Source of the DNA: Tubulanus polymorphus
Taxonomy: Eukaryota > Nemertea > Palaeonemertea > Tubulaniformes > Tubulanidae
NCBI RefSeq assembly: GCF_964204645.1
Contig: NC_134026.1
Coordinates: 29,654,650-29,718,649 of the forward strand
Direction: 5' to 3'
Length of the DNA stretch: 64,000 nucleotides
Position 1 is the stretch's first letter. Every line of letters begins with the position of its first letter. The position numbers were made by a program, and so were the translations under genes. Below are positions 1 to 16,531 of the stretch, in pieces. The notes under the pieces are model-generated. The model had not been told where the DNA came from, did not search any database, and was given only the letters and a program-made list of their open reading frames with translations.

Positions 1-3000
1 GACCAAATTCTACTGCTCCAAGGCTTTGTGCTTGTATATAGCATATATAAACACCATCCACAACCCGAACGTTTTGAAGTTGGGATGAAAAGTTTTAAAT
101 GTATCTTAACAATGATACGAATATTTCCTTTTCGTAGCTATCGTGACTAAAATGTGAAAAGAATAGACTTTTGAAAAAATCAGAAATTAAGAGATATAGA
201 ATTGAGTCTTTTATTTAGTTGTTCTCACACTAGAGATTGGATGCATTACTAGGAAAAACTTCAAAGTAAAACCGTCTTTATATTTGGAGAACTAGCAGAC
301 ACGTCTATACGAGACGGCTAGATTTAAATACCGGTTCAGAAACTTCGGTAATTGATACCCTCTCATTAAAATAATCATATATTCATGCTCGATTTGATTA
401 GTGAAGAGTCTCGACGTGTAGTATGCCTCCGCGTCTCCAAAACTACCATGTATCATTTGTATTATTATAATTGTTAACTCCTCCATTAAATTGTATTGAA
501 ATTATCTCGACAGAGCGTTTGGGAAGCCCTTTAGGCGCTCATGATTTTGACTCCGCGTATTCAACAGGAATGAAATGTTAAGGAATTAAACCAATTATAC
601 ATGAATTGATCGGATAAGGGTCCGTGATTGTCGTTACAATGGGCCACTTATAGTCAGGGATAAATGGTAGCTACGGTTTTCGACGGGAAAAAATTGCTGG
701 ACAGAATTGTAATTCTAGAGACTCGTTCAAGCCGTAACAAATATCGCATAAATTACGAGGCAAACTGTTCTCGAGTCATTGCAGTGTGAGGGTTAGTGAA
801 TAGAAACCCGCTCAGTTTGGTGCCGCGTAGACGCGCTCGGCTAGCACAACACAACAATAAACATTTACAAATTTCCACCAATTTTTCAATCGGTTTCGAA
901 TAATAACAAGTTAGCTAAAGTTTGCCTCATTAATCTTCGAGGCTTTTTCATACACACCAATACAGATTTCTAAAGGCCGTTGTTTTCTGATGAATGCTTA
1001 GTATTTCACGCCACAATAAATTTCGGTTTCAAACTTTACAACCCTGTAATTTGCCCAGAGCGATTCAAACAAGAGATCTTATCGCATCTATTTTGTCGCT
1101 CCTTGCCCTTATCCATATGTCGAAGAATTGAGATAAATTTATGCGCGAACGGTCGGCCTTAATCTCATCAAAATTCATAGCACGTCTGCGGCCCTAGAAC
1201 GTAATTATACTTCAGTAAGTACACCTTATTGTATATACATCTAAAAAAAACAGGCGATAAGATAGCGATCTGACGCTTCGCTTTGACAAAATAACGATCA
1301 CAATCTAGCGGTAGATATTATAAATGCACGGCAGTAAAACTGTCGTGCGATCCAAGAAATATGGAGAGAAAAGTTTTGTTCATTCTTAACATACGTACGG
1401 AAAAATCTTACTATCCTGAACATAAGTGTATATAATAAGAGTAATCCGGAAACACAGATATTTTAGCCTAGCATCCTTGCTGAAATATTCGTATTTAAGA
1501 ATAAAAGGTAGGCTCCTATCGATAGTAATTCGTGATTAATTTATCAATCATCACCGGAGGCGCGTCATCGCGATACGGGAACTGTTTCGAAAATTAACGC
1601 GGGAAAATGAAATAAAGATCGGTATATGGTAGAGATGTAGGTCACAGACATCAATTTTGACCAATCATCTCCCATCTGGGTCTTTCATTGGCGAATTTAG
1701 AAATCTTTTTCAGGGACATTTTTTTCGGTAGTCTGTGCCATGTGCTAAGATCGTGCATTTTCTTTAGATCCGGAAAGCGTCTTCGTATGTTTCATTATCT
1801 TTTTGGACCAGTGGCATAACGTTTTGTTTTCAATGGTGCCGGTTAGGTCTGGGCCCAGTTCTCGTGGGAATGACCTGATACACCTCGCTGTCTGTTTTCA
1901 TCGGACCAGAAACATTTTCTGTTCGCTTTAGTAATTTCTTATTTCTTATAGCTGTCACTATACATGTATAGTGGAATTGTATTTAGTATTTTTGACATGT
2001 TTTATTGAAGACTGGCCCCTCCCAGGTCTCCGGCGGTGGCTCCACGTGTTTCCAGCTCAGTTACCAATCCACATTGCTCCAAAAACATGTCATCTTATCT
2101 GAAGCGAGATTTTGACAAATGACCTACGTTGCACCAACCCGTCGCAGTAAGTTTGACACCGATGCGGGGCGACCAGCCGCCTGAGAAGTGAATGCTATTG
2201 TAACCAGTATGATCGGTGTCTGGAGCCCGCTTATCAGCAAATACAAGACGCTGTAAAGCGCCCTGCAAAACTAATTCCTTTTCTTCCCGGTGACATTTTC
2301 GAATCGTTTTATGCAATCAAAGATTAGTAGCAATAAACGCTAGCAATTACCGGGCCGCACTCAATGCGCATAGGATCCAAAACGAAATAAATCTTTAATT
2401 TCGCAGAATTCGCACAGGGACCTATTTGATTACATGCTGGCTTCCAAGCGAAGCGAGCTCAATGAACCAAACAAGCCAAGATGCCGTAAGGTTAAGTGCA
2501 AGAAGATCGTAGATTTTATGGGCCATAGGTTTAGCGTCGCGTTTTCCGATGGCGGTTGATTTACGTATGGACTAGTTGGCGCTATCTCAAGTTATCAGGT
2601 CCGCTACGGTGCGTAACTTAACTAATGATTCGACACCTAGTAATTGCGTCTGTTAATTTCGCCAGTAAAATCCTCGTTACGTCGATATGGTCGCCGAGAG
2701 AACGAAAAAAGAAATCCGAGAAAGAAAAATTTCTTTTTCATTCCCCGGGGACGTGAATAGAAATAATCCACGCACATTCAACAGCGCACGTATCGCATTC
2801 TTAAATAAACTCCGAACCCCGTTCGACAGTTGTGAGTTAGAGTCAACTCGAGTTAAAATCAGGTTCATTTTTAGAAGTCAGTTCCTCTGTTATGAGTTAG
2901 AGTTAAATCTGAGCGAGTTGAGATTTCAATGAATTAACTCTGAATCAAATCCGAACACAGAACTGTAGAACTGGATCCTGTTTAAGAGGAGCGAAGAAAC

Positions 3001-5048
3001 CACAAACAGCTTTACAAACATAAACATAGAGAATGAAAACTCGTTTAGTAGTTTTCAATATAAGAGTTATAGATGTGCAGTAAAACAGCGGGTATATCAT
3101 TATCTTTGACCAATGACTTGTTGTTATCGGTCGTTCATGCTCGCCCGCAGTTTTACCGACAATTCCATTGAAATCATCGCGAATTAATTTCAGATAAGCG
3201 TTTAATAAATTCGATATTACTTCACGGTTATTGCGCGCTCAATATTGGTCGAAAGAAATCATTGCTCAGCGTGACGCCTGTGATTGGTTCAGCAGATTTA
3301 TTACAGTCGCTTGTGATAAGTCATGTAGCTTTAGCCCAATTACCAATATTTCACTAAACGAGCACTAACTGCAGTATTACTCCATCGAGATGATAGAACC
3401 TTCGTGCTGATCCGACAGCTTCGTGGTTGCCTCATAAAATTGCAAATCGGCACCTCGTGATGTTGGCAATAACGATTCGACTATCGCGCAGGAAATTAAG
3501 ACGAAATCATTCTTCTATCGATAAGAAATAGTAGAAGAAATTGCCTCGGCGAGGAAATTCGATTCTAGTCGTATAAAAGACGACGGGGCGGGATTGTGAG
3601 CGTCGAATTAACTTCGGCGTTCTTATCAGCTAATGGGAGAGAATAAATTACAAATTTATTATTTAAATATTCACAGATAAGCCATCCCAGCAATACGCAA
3701 CTGATAAGAAGGACTTCTCTCTTCTTATCGATTCCGGTTGCCAGTAAAAGACGGTGGCGATACGAACTCGGGAATCAAATTAAATCCTAGTCGAATGGTG
3801 GTTTTATCTGTTGGTTGATCCGGTATCGGCTGAGCGACTATTGTCCCGGAGACATATTACGGCTTTTTGAAGCTTAATGCATCACAATGAAGTGGCTGCA
3901 TATTTAGCAGCAGTTATCCTCTGCGAAATCTTTGCAAGACGGCTCGCCGCGTTCACAGAAAATGAAAACTTTATCTGATAGAAGAAAGTGTTTCCTCTCT
4001 TTAATTAATTTCGTTATTGATTTGGTTTATAGACGTGAGATTTATTGGTAAGTAGTGACGTTCTTTACGCACGGGGGTTACACGAAAGGTCGCCGAATGA
4101 GCGTTTTTTCTATCAAATTCCTTCTCAGTTTCATTTACTAATTTATTCAAATCTGAGCCAACGCACAAAGATATCACACGTCAGGTCTTTATCATTATTT
4201 CTTCTACCAAAATATACTGATAGACCTCAATGTTTACAATATATGGACCACTTAGGTTACTTTGCTGCACGTTCTTCTAAAAGGGCCGTAAAAGCGCTGT
4301 AAATCTGTATGTGTTCAGAGTAATTAACGTACCGTTAACGTTATCATTTGCAACCAGGTAAAAGGTTTGATCGACTAATTAACCATCTAACTATTTACAT
4401 TCTAATCTACCCTACACCCAGCTGTCTGCTAGTGCAGTATAGAGCTTATTAACTTCACTCATATATATGCTGTTTAACTATTACGTCTTTATTTATAAAT
4501 ATTTTAATTAAACAATCTGCGTCGACTAATATTTGATATGATATAAACTAGCAAATAAACATCTGCTAGCATTTTAACTAATCGCAACATCTGGAATTAC
4601 ATAATTAAGTTAAACCATAATTAAACGCCCAGTAACTCGCGAGACAACTTTCTTGATAAGTTTCACTTTTTAAAAAAACTAAAATACTAAAATTTTGCGG
4701 TAGATTTAATTCGAAGATTTTATTTCTACGATCAGCAAACTTACGTAGCATTTTTTATTACGTATGATATGACACGATAATTGATTTGAACACTAGCAAG
4801 ATCGGCGTCTCTTGAATTATACACACTGTTGTTTTTCAGTGTGAAATAGAATCAGTTAGCAGTAAAACGTGACACGAATCTCAGTTTACAATAGTGTAAA
4901 ACATTGCCATTTTATTATCAGTTTCACAGATGTCGCCAATTCAATAAGAATTCGCTATCTGAGTTGCTCGTCTGAATTTCTGATTAGTTTTCATTACATT
5001 ATCCTATCTTGCAGCTCATTTACTGTCTTTAAACTGTCAATTAAAACG
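1..5048. other. Gene-poor flank downstream of Msx
   Basis: No open frame here shows codon bias, a recognisable domain or paired splice sites. The sequence is AT-rich and non-repetitive. The one structured feature is a cluster of GATA motifs at about 3193-3981, listed separately. A short inverted repeat lies near 1326-1348. Confidence 0.6.
3193..3981. promoter_or_regulatory. Homotypic cluster of GATA-factor motifs
   Basis: GATAAG or its complement CTTATC occurs near 3193, 3315, 3519, 3622, 3676, 3703 and 3723, with looser GATA sites near 3391, 3805 and 3971-3981. Seven copies of a 6-mer in under 0.6 kb is well above chance even in AT-rich DNA. Such clusters are typical of enhancers bound by GATA factors. 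Enhancer function and the target gene (Msx or an off-window gene) are inference. Confidence 0.35.
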
Positions 5049-5288
5049 ATGTCGTTACAATTATCAGTGGTTCTCATCATTCTTTCACTGTCGTCGGTAA
5101 TATGTTTTTAGTCATGTGTCTTGCGTTAGTAATGAGCTCTCTGACATCACTTGCCACAGGCGCCATCAACGCCGGCTGGTTTCTGGATGAAGAAACTGCA
5201 GCTCCAACAACTTACACCTCGAAATAAGAGACACATTTCCCCGAAAGATCTGAATGTTAAATCATATCAAAGTTTCCCAATACGATAA
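5049..5288 (+). CDS. Possible two-exon small secreted peptide
   Basis: An ATG at 5049 with A at -3 opens a 16-residue stretch (MSLQLSVVLIILSLSS) that looks like a signal peptide. It runs to a GTAATA donor at 5097. A CAG acceptor ends at 5159, and the phase-0 continuation at 5160-5288 gives 42 more residues and a TAA, 58 residues in all. The mature part begins APSTPAGFWMKK and holds a basic site (RNKR) followed by HISPKD. Signal peptide plus dibasic site suggests a secreted or neuropeptide-like precursor, but there is no amidation glycine and I recognise no family. The proposed intron is only 63 nt, shorter than others in the window. An alternative frame of exon 2 reads AINAGWFLDEETAAPTTYTSK in part, but no donor of matching phase is visible. 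Confidence 0.25.
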
Positions 5289-7310
5289 TATATGAACTGT
5301 CTTTGTAAATTCCTGGTCTGAATAAGAAAGCAAGATGGGCATTTGATACAGAGCTGATATATCATATTGTTTGTAAATAGAGCTGGTCAATTGACTAGTC
5401 AATACAACGAATGACCAGACAATGATTCTAACTCAATACAGCAATAGTGAAACCTGGGTTTGAATCCTTTTTCGAGTATTCGGTTAGGAGTTTTATTTTT
5501 CATAGAATATGATTTTTTTTTCAAACAGTGTGAAAAAAATTATTCTTTTTGAATAAAGAAATGCCCCTTGATAGTCTAGCTGAAAACTATCGTAAAACTA
5601 ATAGTTCGTAGTAGAAGTTCTACGTTACTTGTCGACACGGACTCAATCAACACAGCCGGTAATGTTATCGCCTGACTAATTATTGTGTCGTTTATTTTAC
5701 AGCAAAAAGTTTTTACTCATAGTCTACTTGTAACTGCTGCTGCTACTGTTATCAATGGATTAACTATGCGCCAATGGAAGACATGGTAATAATTTGCAGG
5801 GATTACAGTCGACTTGTGTTATATCTGATTGGAGCCGAGCTGTTACTGGCGCCTTGTCTGCTACTAAACTTTCCCAGAACACAAACTCAAACGTTTCTAT
5901 AACCCGACACATCGGATTCATCCTGTTTTTTTAAGGAAATTGTTCGATACTAAATAATGTCAATATCGTGTGCGTATGATTAGAAACAGCTTCCTACATT
6001 CGCAGTTTTGTTACTTGCGGTTCACTGGTGACGTCGGCGTCGAGTTTCAGTCGCGTGATTATTCGAAATATCATTATTACTAATAACTGAATACATTATC
6101 ATCATATCATACAATATTCTCAAACAGCGTGTCAAAATATATGTCCACCAGCGATTCCCATTCACCGTTTTATGCTTCCTTCTAAGAAGTCCACCAAAAA
6201 AGTTTTGAAATATTTTCTATGTTCTTTCATGTGCAGAAAAAATATAGGCAAGCGCAAAATTGTGTATTACGTCGTTAAGTATACGTGTATATACTGAGAG
6301 AGAAAGGATCTGCAATCCTAAAGTTCTAACAAGCATGAAATGAGTTGTACATGAACCATTTAATTTTCTCGTTGACCCCAGGCAGAGGAATGGCGGCAAA
6401 TTTTATCTGAGTCGTAACATTAACGAAGACAAAAACGATTAGTACCGATGCGATATCATGCGGTAAATTAACTTCACTCATTAATAATACACTAGAGACA
6501 GTGTAAATGAGTGAACTGGGAAAAATTGACTGACAAATTGATTTCTTGGGACGTATGGCGTTTGTACGATACCACACTCAGCCGCCGTCTGAGCAGCCGA
6601 TTGTAACAAACTTCTGAAAACCTGAATGAGTTTTACACGGAGACAATGAGACGACGTTCGATACACGATAACAGCTCAACGGAAATTTGGCCTCCATTTG
6701 ACACCCTCGTGAACAAAAAAAAATCATCTCCAGCTCCGAAATACCGGAACTAAAGTAAACGTTGCGTTTAAACACTGTCGAATTGAGAGAAAATTAATAG
6801 CGATTTGGTTCATGAAGAAATTGTGAAAAATATTCATCCAAAAACAATCGTATCATGAATAGACTTGATTAAAACATCGTTATGCATTTTATGATATAGT
6901 TTAATATATATTCACAACATTTACAACAATTTTGAATTATTTACAAATAAATCCAGGATCGTTTAGCACATATCACAGAAACTCAAGATTGTTTGTTAGA
7001 AGTTTTTCGGTAATCTTTTACATTCCGATTAGTGCTATACTTTTAAGGAACACATTGAAGGTAGAGATACATATAATTTGACGAAAAATAAATCTATGAT
7101 TTTCAGATCTATCGGTTTGTAGATACGAAAGATTTCCTTAGAAAACTAATGCAGATCAAATCTGTCGCAGTTTATTGCGATCGTTCGCCAAGTTCAAGCG
7201 TTCGTGTTTTGTCAAATGTCGCCATAATAAACTAACAGCTGATAAATCAATCTTTTCAACAATCGGCGGGCCTTAGTAACTAATATCCATTGTTTCTAAG
7301 TCATTCATTG
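5289..7310. other. Intergenic and Msx 3' flank
   Basis: Only short overlapping frames without domain or codon evidence occur here. The part next to 7310 is probably the Msx 3' UTR, because a candidate poly(A) signal lies at 7171-7176 on the minus strand. Confidence 0.5.
7171..7176 (-). terminator. Candidate Msx poly(A) signal
   Basis: AATAAA on the minus strand, about 135 nt downstream of the Msx stop codon. It is the nearest canonical hexamer. The cleavage site was not determined. Confidence 0.4.
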
Positions 7311-11124
<3,814 letters not shown>

Positions 11125-13798
11125 AGCGAGATAGTTATGAGTGAAAATCAACGACTGTGGATAACTTTCGAGCAGGCGCTAAGATCATAAACTGATTTGT
11201 GGCATCCGATTACTCCGGATAATAAAGAGAGAACTCTCTTTGACACCGGAACTGACGTCACAAGAAGGCTCGATTTAATTGGATAGCCGCTAAATGAGGG
11301 ATAATAGCTGTTAAATTGTTTGTTTATAGGTAACAGCCACTTATAGCGTATTGTATCATTGTGAAGTCGGGTAATTGCTCCAGTAAGCGACGCTGATTGG
11401 CTGAGAGTGACGGCCGTATTACCAATGTTATTGCAGTGAATTACTGAAGTGCCAGAGGGTTGTACAAGCATAAATAATGTCTTCAGTATAAACACAGTTT
11501 GTAAGAGCTCATAAAAAGTGGTTCAATAGAATTATAGGCTATCGCCAAAGGATAATTCACATGCATGACGTTTTTATGCAGGTGGTTTAACTCTAACACT
11601 AATTCGCTGACAATACTTTTGAAGAGCTATTTGTCAGTTTAAAGAAAGACCAGACGAGCTCGATGGAACCTAAGGCGCCATGTCCCGGTAGACATCAAAA
11701 GACGACCAACTGACTTCCACCACTGGGGGCTCGGTATCGCTGTCCTGCCCTGGGTTCTTTACAAATGTCCGACCCACTTGCTTTTATCTGCGAAACTAAA
11801 ATCGACTGTAGACGATTTATATTTAATTGACTTCAATAATTTCGTTATAATGCACATTAAAAAAACACGTAAAATATAATCCTTACATGTGTATTATGAC
11901 ATAGAAATTCCCTGCATATTTTTCTAAGTGATAAATGTTCGATAATTTGCGCGATAGTTTATCACCTTTCATTTCATAATAAGATAGACTATAAACACAT
12001 TTCATCGTATTACAGCGTTTTTCGTTACTTTTTCTATCCAACAAGAACAAAACTTTTAGCTAATCTATTTACTGTAACAATTAATCTAATCAAGAATAGA
12101 ATAGTCTCAGAAGATTGATGGATAAATTATGTGTCTTTATCGCGGATATTTAAAGATATTTGAACTGAGTGTCGTCAATCAAACCCCAGTAGGCGCAGTT
12201 TTTATTATCGTTTTGCAGTGAATTGAATTGTCAGGAAATGAGTCTCGACTCATTGAGTCTCGACTCATTTTTTTATCAGATAACGTAACTTCCTTTGCGA
12301 TGGCAATAATAAACTGAAATTTTTGACACACACACACTGCTCAAAGAGTCATCCCAAATCAGGTATTCATTACGTAGTTTTTATAAGATATAAATGGCGT
12401 ATTGTTCCAGGTGTATATTCACTGTCGGTGAAACTCTTTATTTTCTCGCGATAATTGGATTTAAACTAACAGAAGCAAGCTTCCTGTATTCATCTTTATT
12501 TTGATACTAAATCTAAATCTGTTAATGATTATTTTACCAATTCGATTGTAAGGACTCGATATCGACGATTCATTTCTCAATCTAGAGGCGGTTAAGTTTC
12601 TATGAATAAATGGGAGAATATGAGAAAACTAATCCTTCTTTAGAATCAACCGCAACTGAAAATGATTTGAAAACAAGCTCATGAATAAACGGCGCCGATT
12701 TCCAACAAAATTGGTCTCAACGACCACAATAATTATACACTATACAAATTAACCCCTTGAGAAGTTAATGTTTAATATCACAGATAATATGAAGGTAATT
12801 GCACGGCTAGATAATGCACTCGAGGCTTTTTCTATTTTCGTTTAAATAGCTTTGATGTGAGGCGGTGAATTTTCAATGGCGAATTCGCGTGTGACAAACG
12901 ACACATAAATGGCTGTACACGGCGGAAATCTTGTTCAAGGCAGAAGTGGTTCCAATTAGAACGAATCGCGACCGGTTTATAATAGTTTCGGAGATTGATG
13001 ATTTAATTGCGGATAATTGCTCGCAATTTCAATAAGCCAATAAACACCCGGTGAACTTATTCCGAGCGACACGTTATATAGTCTAAAAATTGCTGTTGTC
13101 TTGGAAATTAGTATAAATAATATTCAAAATCATAAGGCAGCGAATTTAGAAAAAAACATATCGATTTCTTAATTGCCTATTGGCAAAAATTATCGTTTGG
13201 AATGAAATAAGCCCTACTTAGCGCCAGCACGTGAAATACATCATTCATTGTTTAACTGTTTGCTATTATCGAGTGAAGCAGCCACAAGTTAGCAGCAGTT
13301 AAGGGATATTTTCAACATCCGCCGACACTCGGCCATGGTTTTTGATACCATCAGGTTCGAATCTCTACCTCGAGAGGCGTCACGTGCGTCATATACCCGC
13401 AATTGAATAACCTCTGGCAAGTGATGTTACGGTTGGCTAGTTCTATAGACTGGTTACCGGTATTTATTTTCTGGTACCGGCAACCAGTTCGACGAATTTT
13501 CCCGAAGAAGGCAGCACATGTCAGTCCCATACTCATTGCGAGTCGACCAGACCTGGTAAGCGAGGACGGCTCCGGTAACGCGGCAGTAGGTTCGAATCCC
13601 AGACCGGGTCAGTCCTAAACCTTTTACACAACACTAACGTAGATTATACAGATAAAGAGCACATTCATTTATTATATACGTTTAATAAATATAATATACA
13701 TGTATTATTAGTGAAACATGCGCGACAGATACCAACACCAAGTGCAGCTGCAGCCACTCGTCTCAGATCTCATCTATTTATTCACTAATGTTCATAAA
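11125..13798. other. Msx upstream region to FARSA 3' end
   Basis: This 2.7 kb probably contains the Msx promoter and 5' UTR (near 11125-11500) and the FARSA 3' UTR (near 13650-13798). No coding exon is supported. A short direct repeat (GAGTCTCGACTCATT, twice) lies near 12241-12270. Two B-box-like motifs, near 13350 and 13591, are not convincing tRNA genes. Confidence 0.5.
13668..13782 (-). terminator. Candidate FARSA poly(A) signals
   Basis: Minus-strand AATAAA occurs at 13777-13782, only 17 nt after the stop, and again at 13668-13673, about 125 nt after it. The distal copy gives a more usual 3' UTR length. Neither is proven. Confidence 0.35.
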
Positions 13799-16345
13799 TC
13801 ACTTTTCAATTCTACATAAAGGATTATCATGCACCATTTGTAGATTCACTTTAGGTCCGATTAATTCTCTAATATTTGATATACCATACTTGATCATCGT
13901 AGGTCTGAAATAAAATACATGTATAATCGATTTAGATAAAATGAGCAGGGAGGTGGGGAGAAGTGGGGGAGAGTTGTGGGGTAGGGGGTAGTGCAGCCAT
14001 GCTTTGAGTTCTGACCTTTCTAATGATAGTCCCCACGCGATGACTGTAACATCTTCAGGTAACCCCATAGGTAATAACATTTCAGGTCTGAATACACCTG
14101 AATTTCCGATTTCAACCCATTTTTTCAACCCTACAAATAAACGTAATCTTTGTTAACTATTTATGAACTCGTTATGAACCATTTATTGTCGGCTTATAGC
14201 TAAATACCTTCGTGATAACCAAAGATTTCCATACTCGGCTCGGTGTAAGGATTATAAGCCGGTTTGAAGCGCAATTTTTCCATTCCTAATTTCTTAAAGA
14301 ATTCGGATATAACTCCCATCAGATCTCCGAGTGTTAGATTATAATCCGCGACCAATCCTTCGACCTGATGAAATTCGGCTAAATGCGTAGCGTCCAGTGT
14401 CTCATTTCTGAACACTCGGTCTATCGAGAAATATTTCTTAGGAGAGAACTTTTCCTGTAAAATGTCAAACAAATGATATTAACCGTATATCAGTGCTGTA
14501 TGAACCCTAAATGTATGTCCCTGTGAACATTACACTGACCTGCTGCGCTAACTTGTAAAGCATTCTAGCACTAACTGCAGTTGTATGTGTCCTTAATAAA
14601 TTCTTTTGGGCTTCTTCTATTTTCCAGTCATATTTATACCTTGAACATCAGACCAAACATCAATAATAGATTATTTGCATAAGAGACAATTCTCAGAGGA
14701 AATCGTTTGACGTCTAATTTACCCTTGTGATCCGTATCCTCCATTCGAGTGAACATCTTTAACACGTTTTAAGTAATCCATCGGAAAATCAGTAGCATCT
14801 TTTGGATCTGAATTAAATATAGGTCAGTTTTAGAAACAAATAGAAATGTGTTAAGTAATCCAAATAAATAAGTCAAACAATTTACCAGCAATGAAGAACG
14901 TATCATGAGCATCTCTGGCAGGATGCTGCTGAGGCTGAAACAAAGCGTCAAAATTCCAGAAACTGCTCTCGATGAAATTATTGGTCGGCATCTCTGTAAA
15001 TCTGACAAAAAAAAACATGAAATATAAGTAACAACGCGCCAGACACTGAATACAATTCGGCATAAAGACTGATTCTAACTGACCCCATCTCGATGAAGAT
15101 TTGTCTGAACTGAGTTCGAACTTTCAGTAATGGATGTAAATGTCCAGAGGTCGGAGCAACTCCGAGAGCGTCAAAGTTGTACGGTTTGAATGTTTTAGTT
15201 TTCCACGATCCCCTGAATAGAAAATTCATGAAAAATAAATACTTTCATTCGAGGCCTAAAAGAAGCAGATCACGGTTGAATTATTTACGTAGCTATCATC
15301 TCTGCGGTTAATTCAGTTTCTTGCTTTGTGAGCGACGTAGTAAATTCTGATCCTTTCGTTATGAGATACGTGTTCACCTTCCTGCAAATATACAACACCC
15401 AGCGATGAAGATCTCAGCGATGATCCATCTCACGAGGAATCAAACCCTTGAGCAACCAGGATTAACTAACCACTCATACTTACACTTCAGTAATAAGCTT
15501 TCTTTTCTTATACTCCGTTACTTGTGCATTACTCAATTCAACATCTTTTGATTGTTTGATTTTCAGCAGTGCTGTTTGTACTGTATCGTCTATACTGGCT
15601 ATATTCCTATAAACAGTCGGTCCACCTTCGGTAGTTTTATCTAATTTAATCCATTTTGCTGCAATTGCTTTGCTGAAACCTATTTTAGCGTTGGGTAATT
15701 TCTGTAAATAGGAAACACTTCACATGATTGCTGTATCAATATCTATCTAATATCCATGTATTGGTATCATCGATCATAGTTTACCATGAGTTCTTTATGT
15801 GGAATGCCGTCAGCGGCAGGAACAGCATGATAAATCCTTGCTTCATAACTTCCATTTGAAGCTACATCTTCACCTTCTTTAGAAAGATCCCAGCGTTTAC
15901 TTGTTTGCTGTTTAGTGTTGATTACCTTCAATAAAAAACAGAAACAATTACAAGTTACGGAATTTTTGCCATTATTTCTACATGTATCGACAATATCAAG
16001 ACAATTTCCTGATTTGTGCAATTGTTTGGCACCCGCAACAGGTTAAGCCTTATTAGTGCATCTGTTGGATGCTTTACGTTAATCACAGCTTAGATCTGTC
16101 AGTAACCTGTCAAATCTCATTTCACTAGTCACCGGCAGGCGGCGCTGATGATCGCTAAAAATGATGCAATCTGCAGCGAAAAGAAGATAAATACGACATA
16201 CATCACCGAAACATTCAATACTCTTGATTGCTCCGACGATCTTTTGATGTTCAATACCGAATGATGTAGCGACTACTTCTGAATCGACGCCGTCCGGCGA
16301 TTTATCTGATAAATATTGCAGAACACGTTCCGCCAAGTCGGCCAT
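13799..16345 (-). CDS. FARSA: Cytosolic phenylalanine-tRNA ligase alpha subunit
   Basis: Eleven exons, complement of 16202-16345, 15785-15925, 15484-15701, 15289-15381, 15212-15084, 15001-14886, 14807-14723, 14639-14540, 14454-14208, 14130-14016 and 13904-13799. All phases close, giving 497 residues (human about 508). The product is the catalytic alpha subunit of the alpha2-beta2 enzyme that charges tRNA-Phe in the cytosol. The N-terminus ([19 protein letters not shown]) begins the winged-helix tRNA-binding region. The class II core contains [19 protein letters not shown], motif 2 in [19 protein letters not shown] (near 357-375) and motif 3 as [13 protein letters not shown] (near 456-468). 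It is transcribed divergently from GCDH, with 186 bp between the two ATGs. All donors begin with GT. I see no defect. Confidence 0.97.
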
Positions 16346-16531
16346 GATGATTCAATAAAATACTAAATTTGATTTGAATTTGTAGTAACAATATCAACAG
16401 TTTGCAGTAAGCTACGATATCGACAGTTTGTTGAGACCGGTGACGGGCGACCTTGGATTCAACCGCCTTGCATTGAATAACAGCTGGTATTATACAAGCT
16501 ACTATCGTTTTCGACTCGTAAAAGTTATAAA
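16346..16531. promoter_or_regulatory. Bidirectional FARSA/GCDH promoter region
   Basis: Only 186 bp separate the divergent start codons of FARSA (minus) and GCDH (plus). Both 5' UTRs and any core promoters must lie here or overlap the first exons, unless there are unseen non-coding first exons. No TATA box is evident, as is usual for housekeeping promoters. Confidence 0.6.

Noticed and set aside
13340-13380. Second B-box-like GGTTCGAATCTC
   Set aside because: No A box or acceptor stem could be placed around it.
13554-13614. tRNA-like segment with a GGTTCGAATCCC B box and pairing ends (GACCTGG with CCGGGTC)
   Set aside because: Only 61 nt between the ends, a poor T stem and no anticodon arm; at most a chance or SINE-like remnant.
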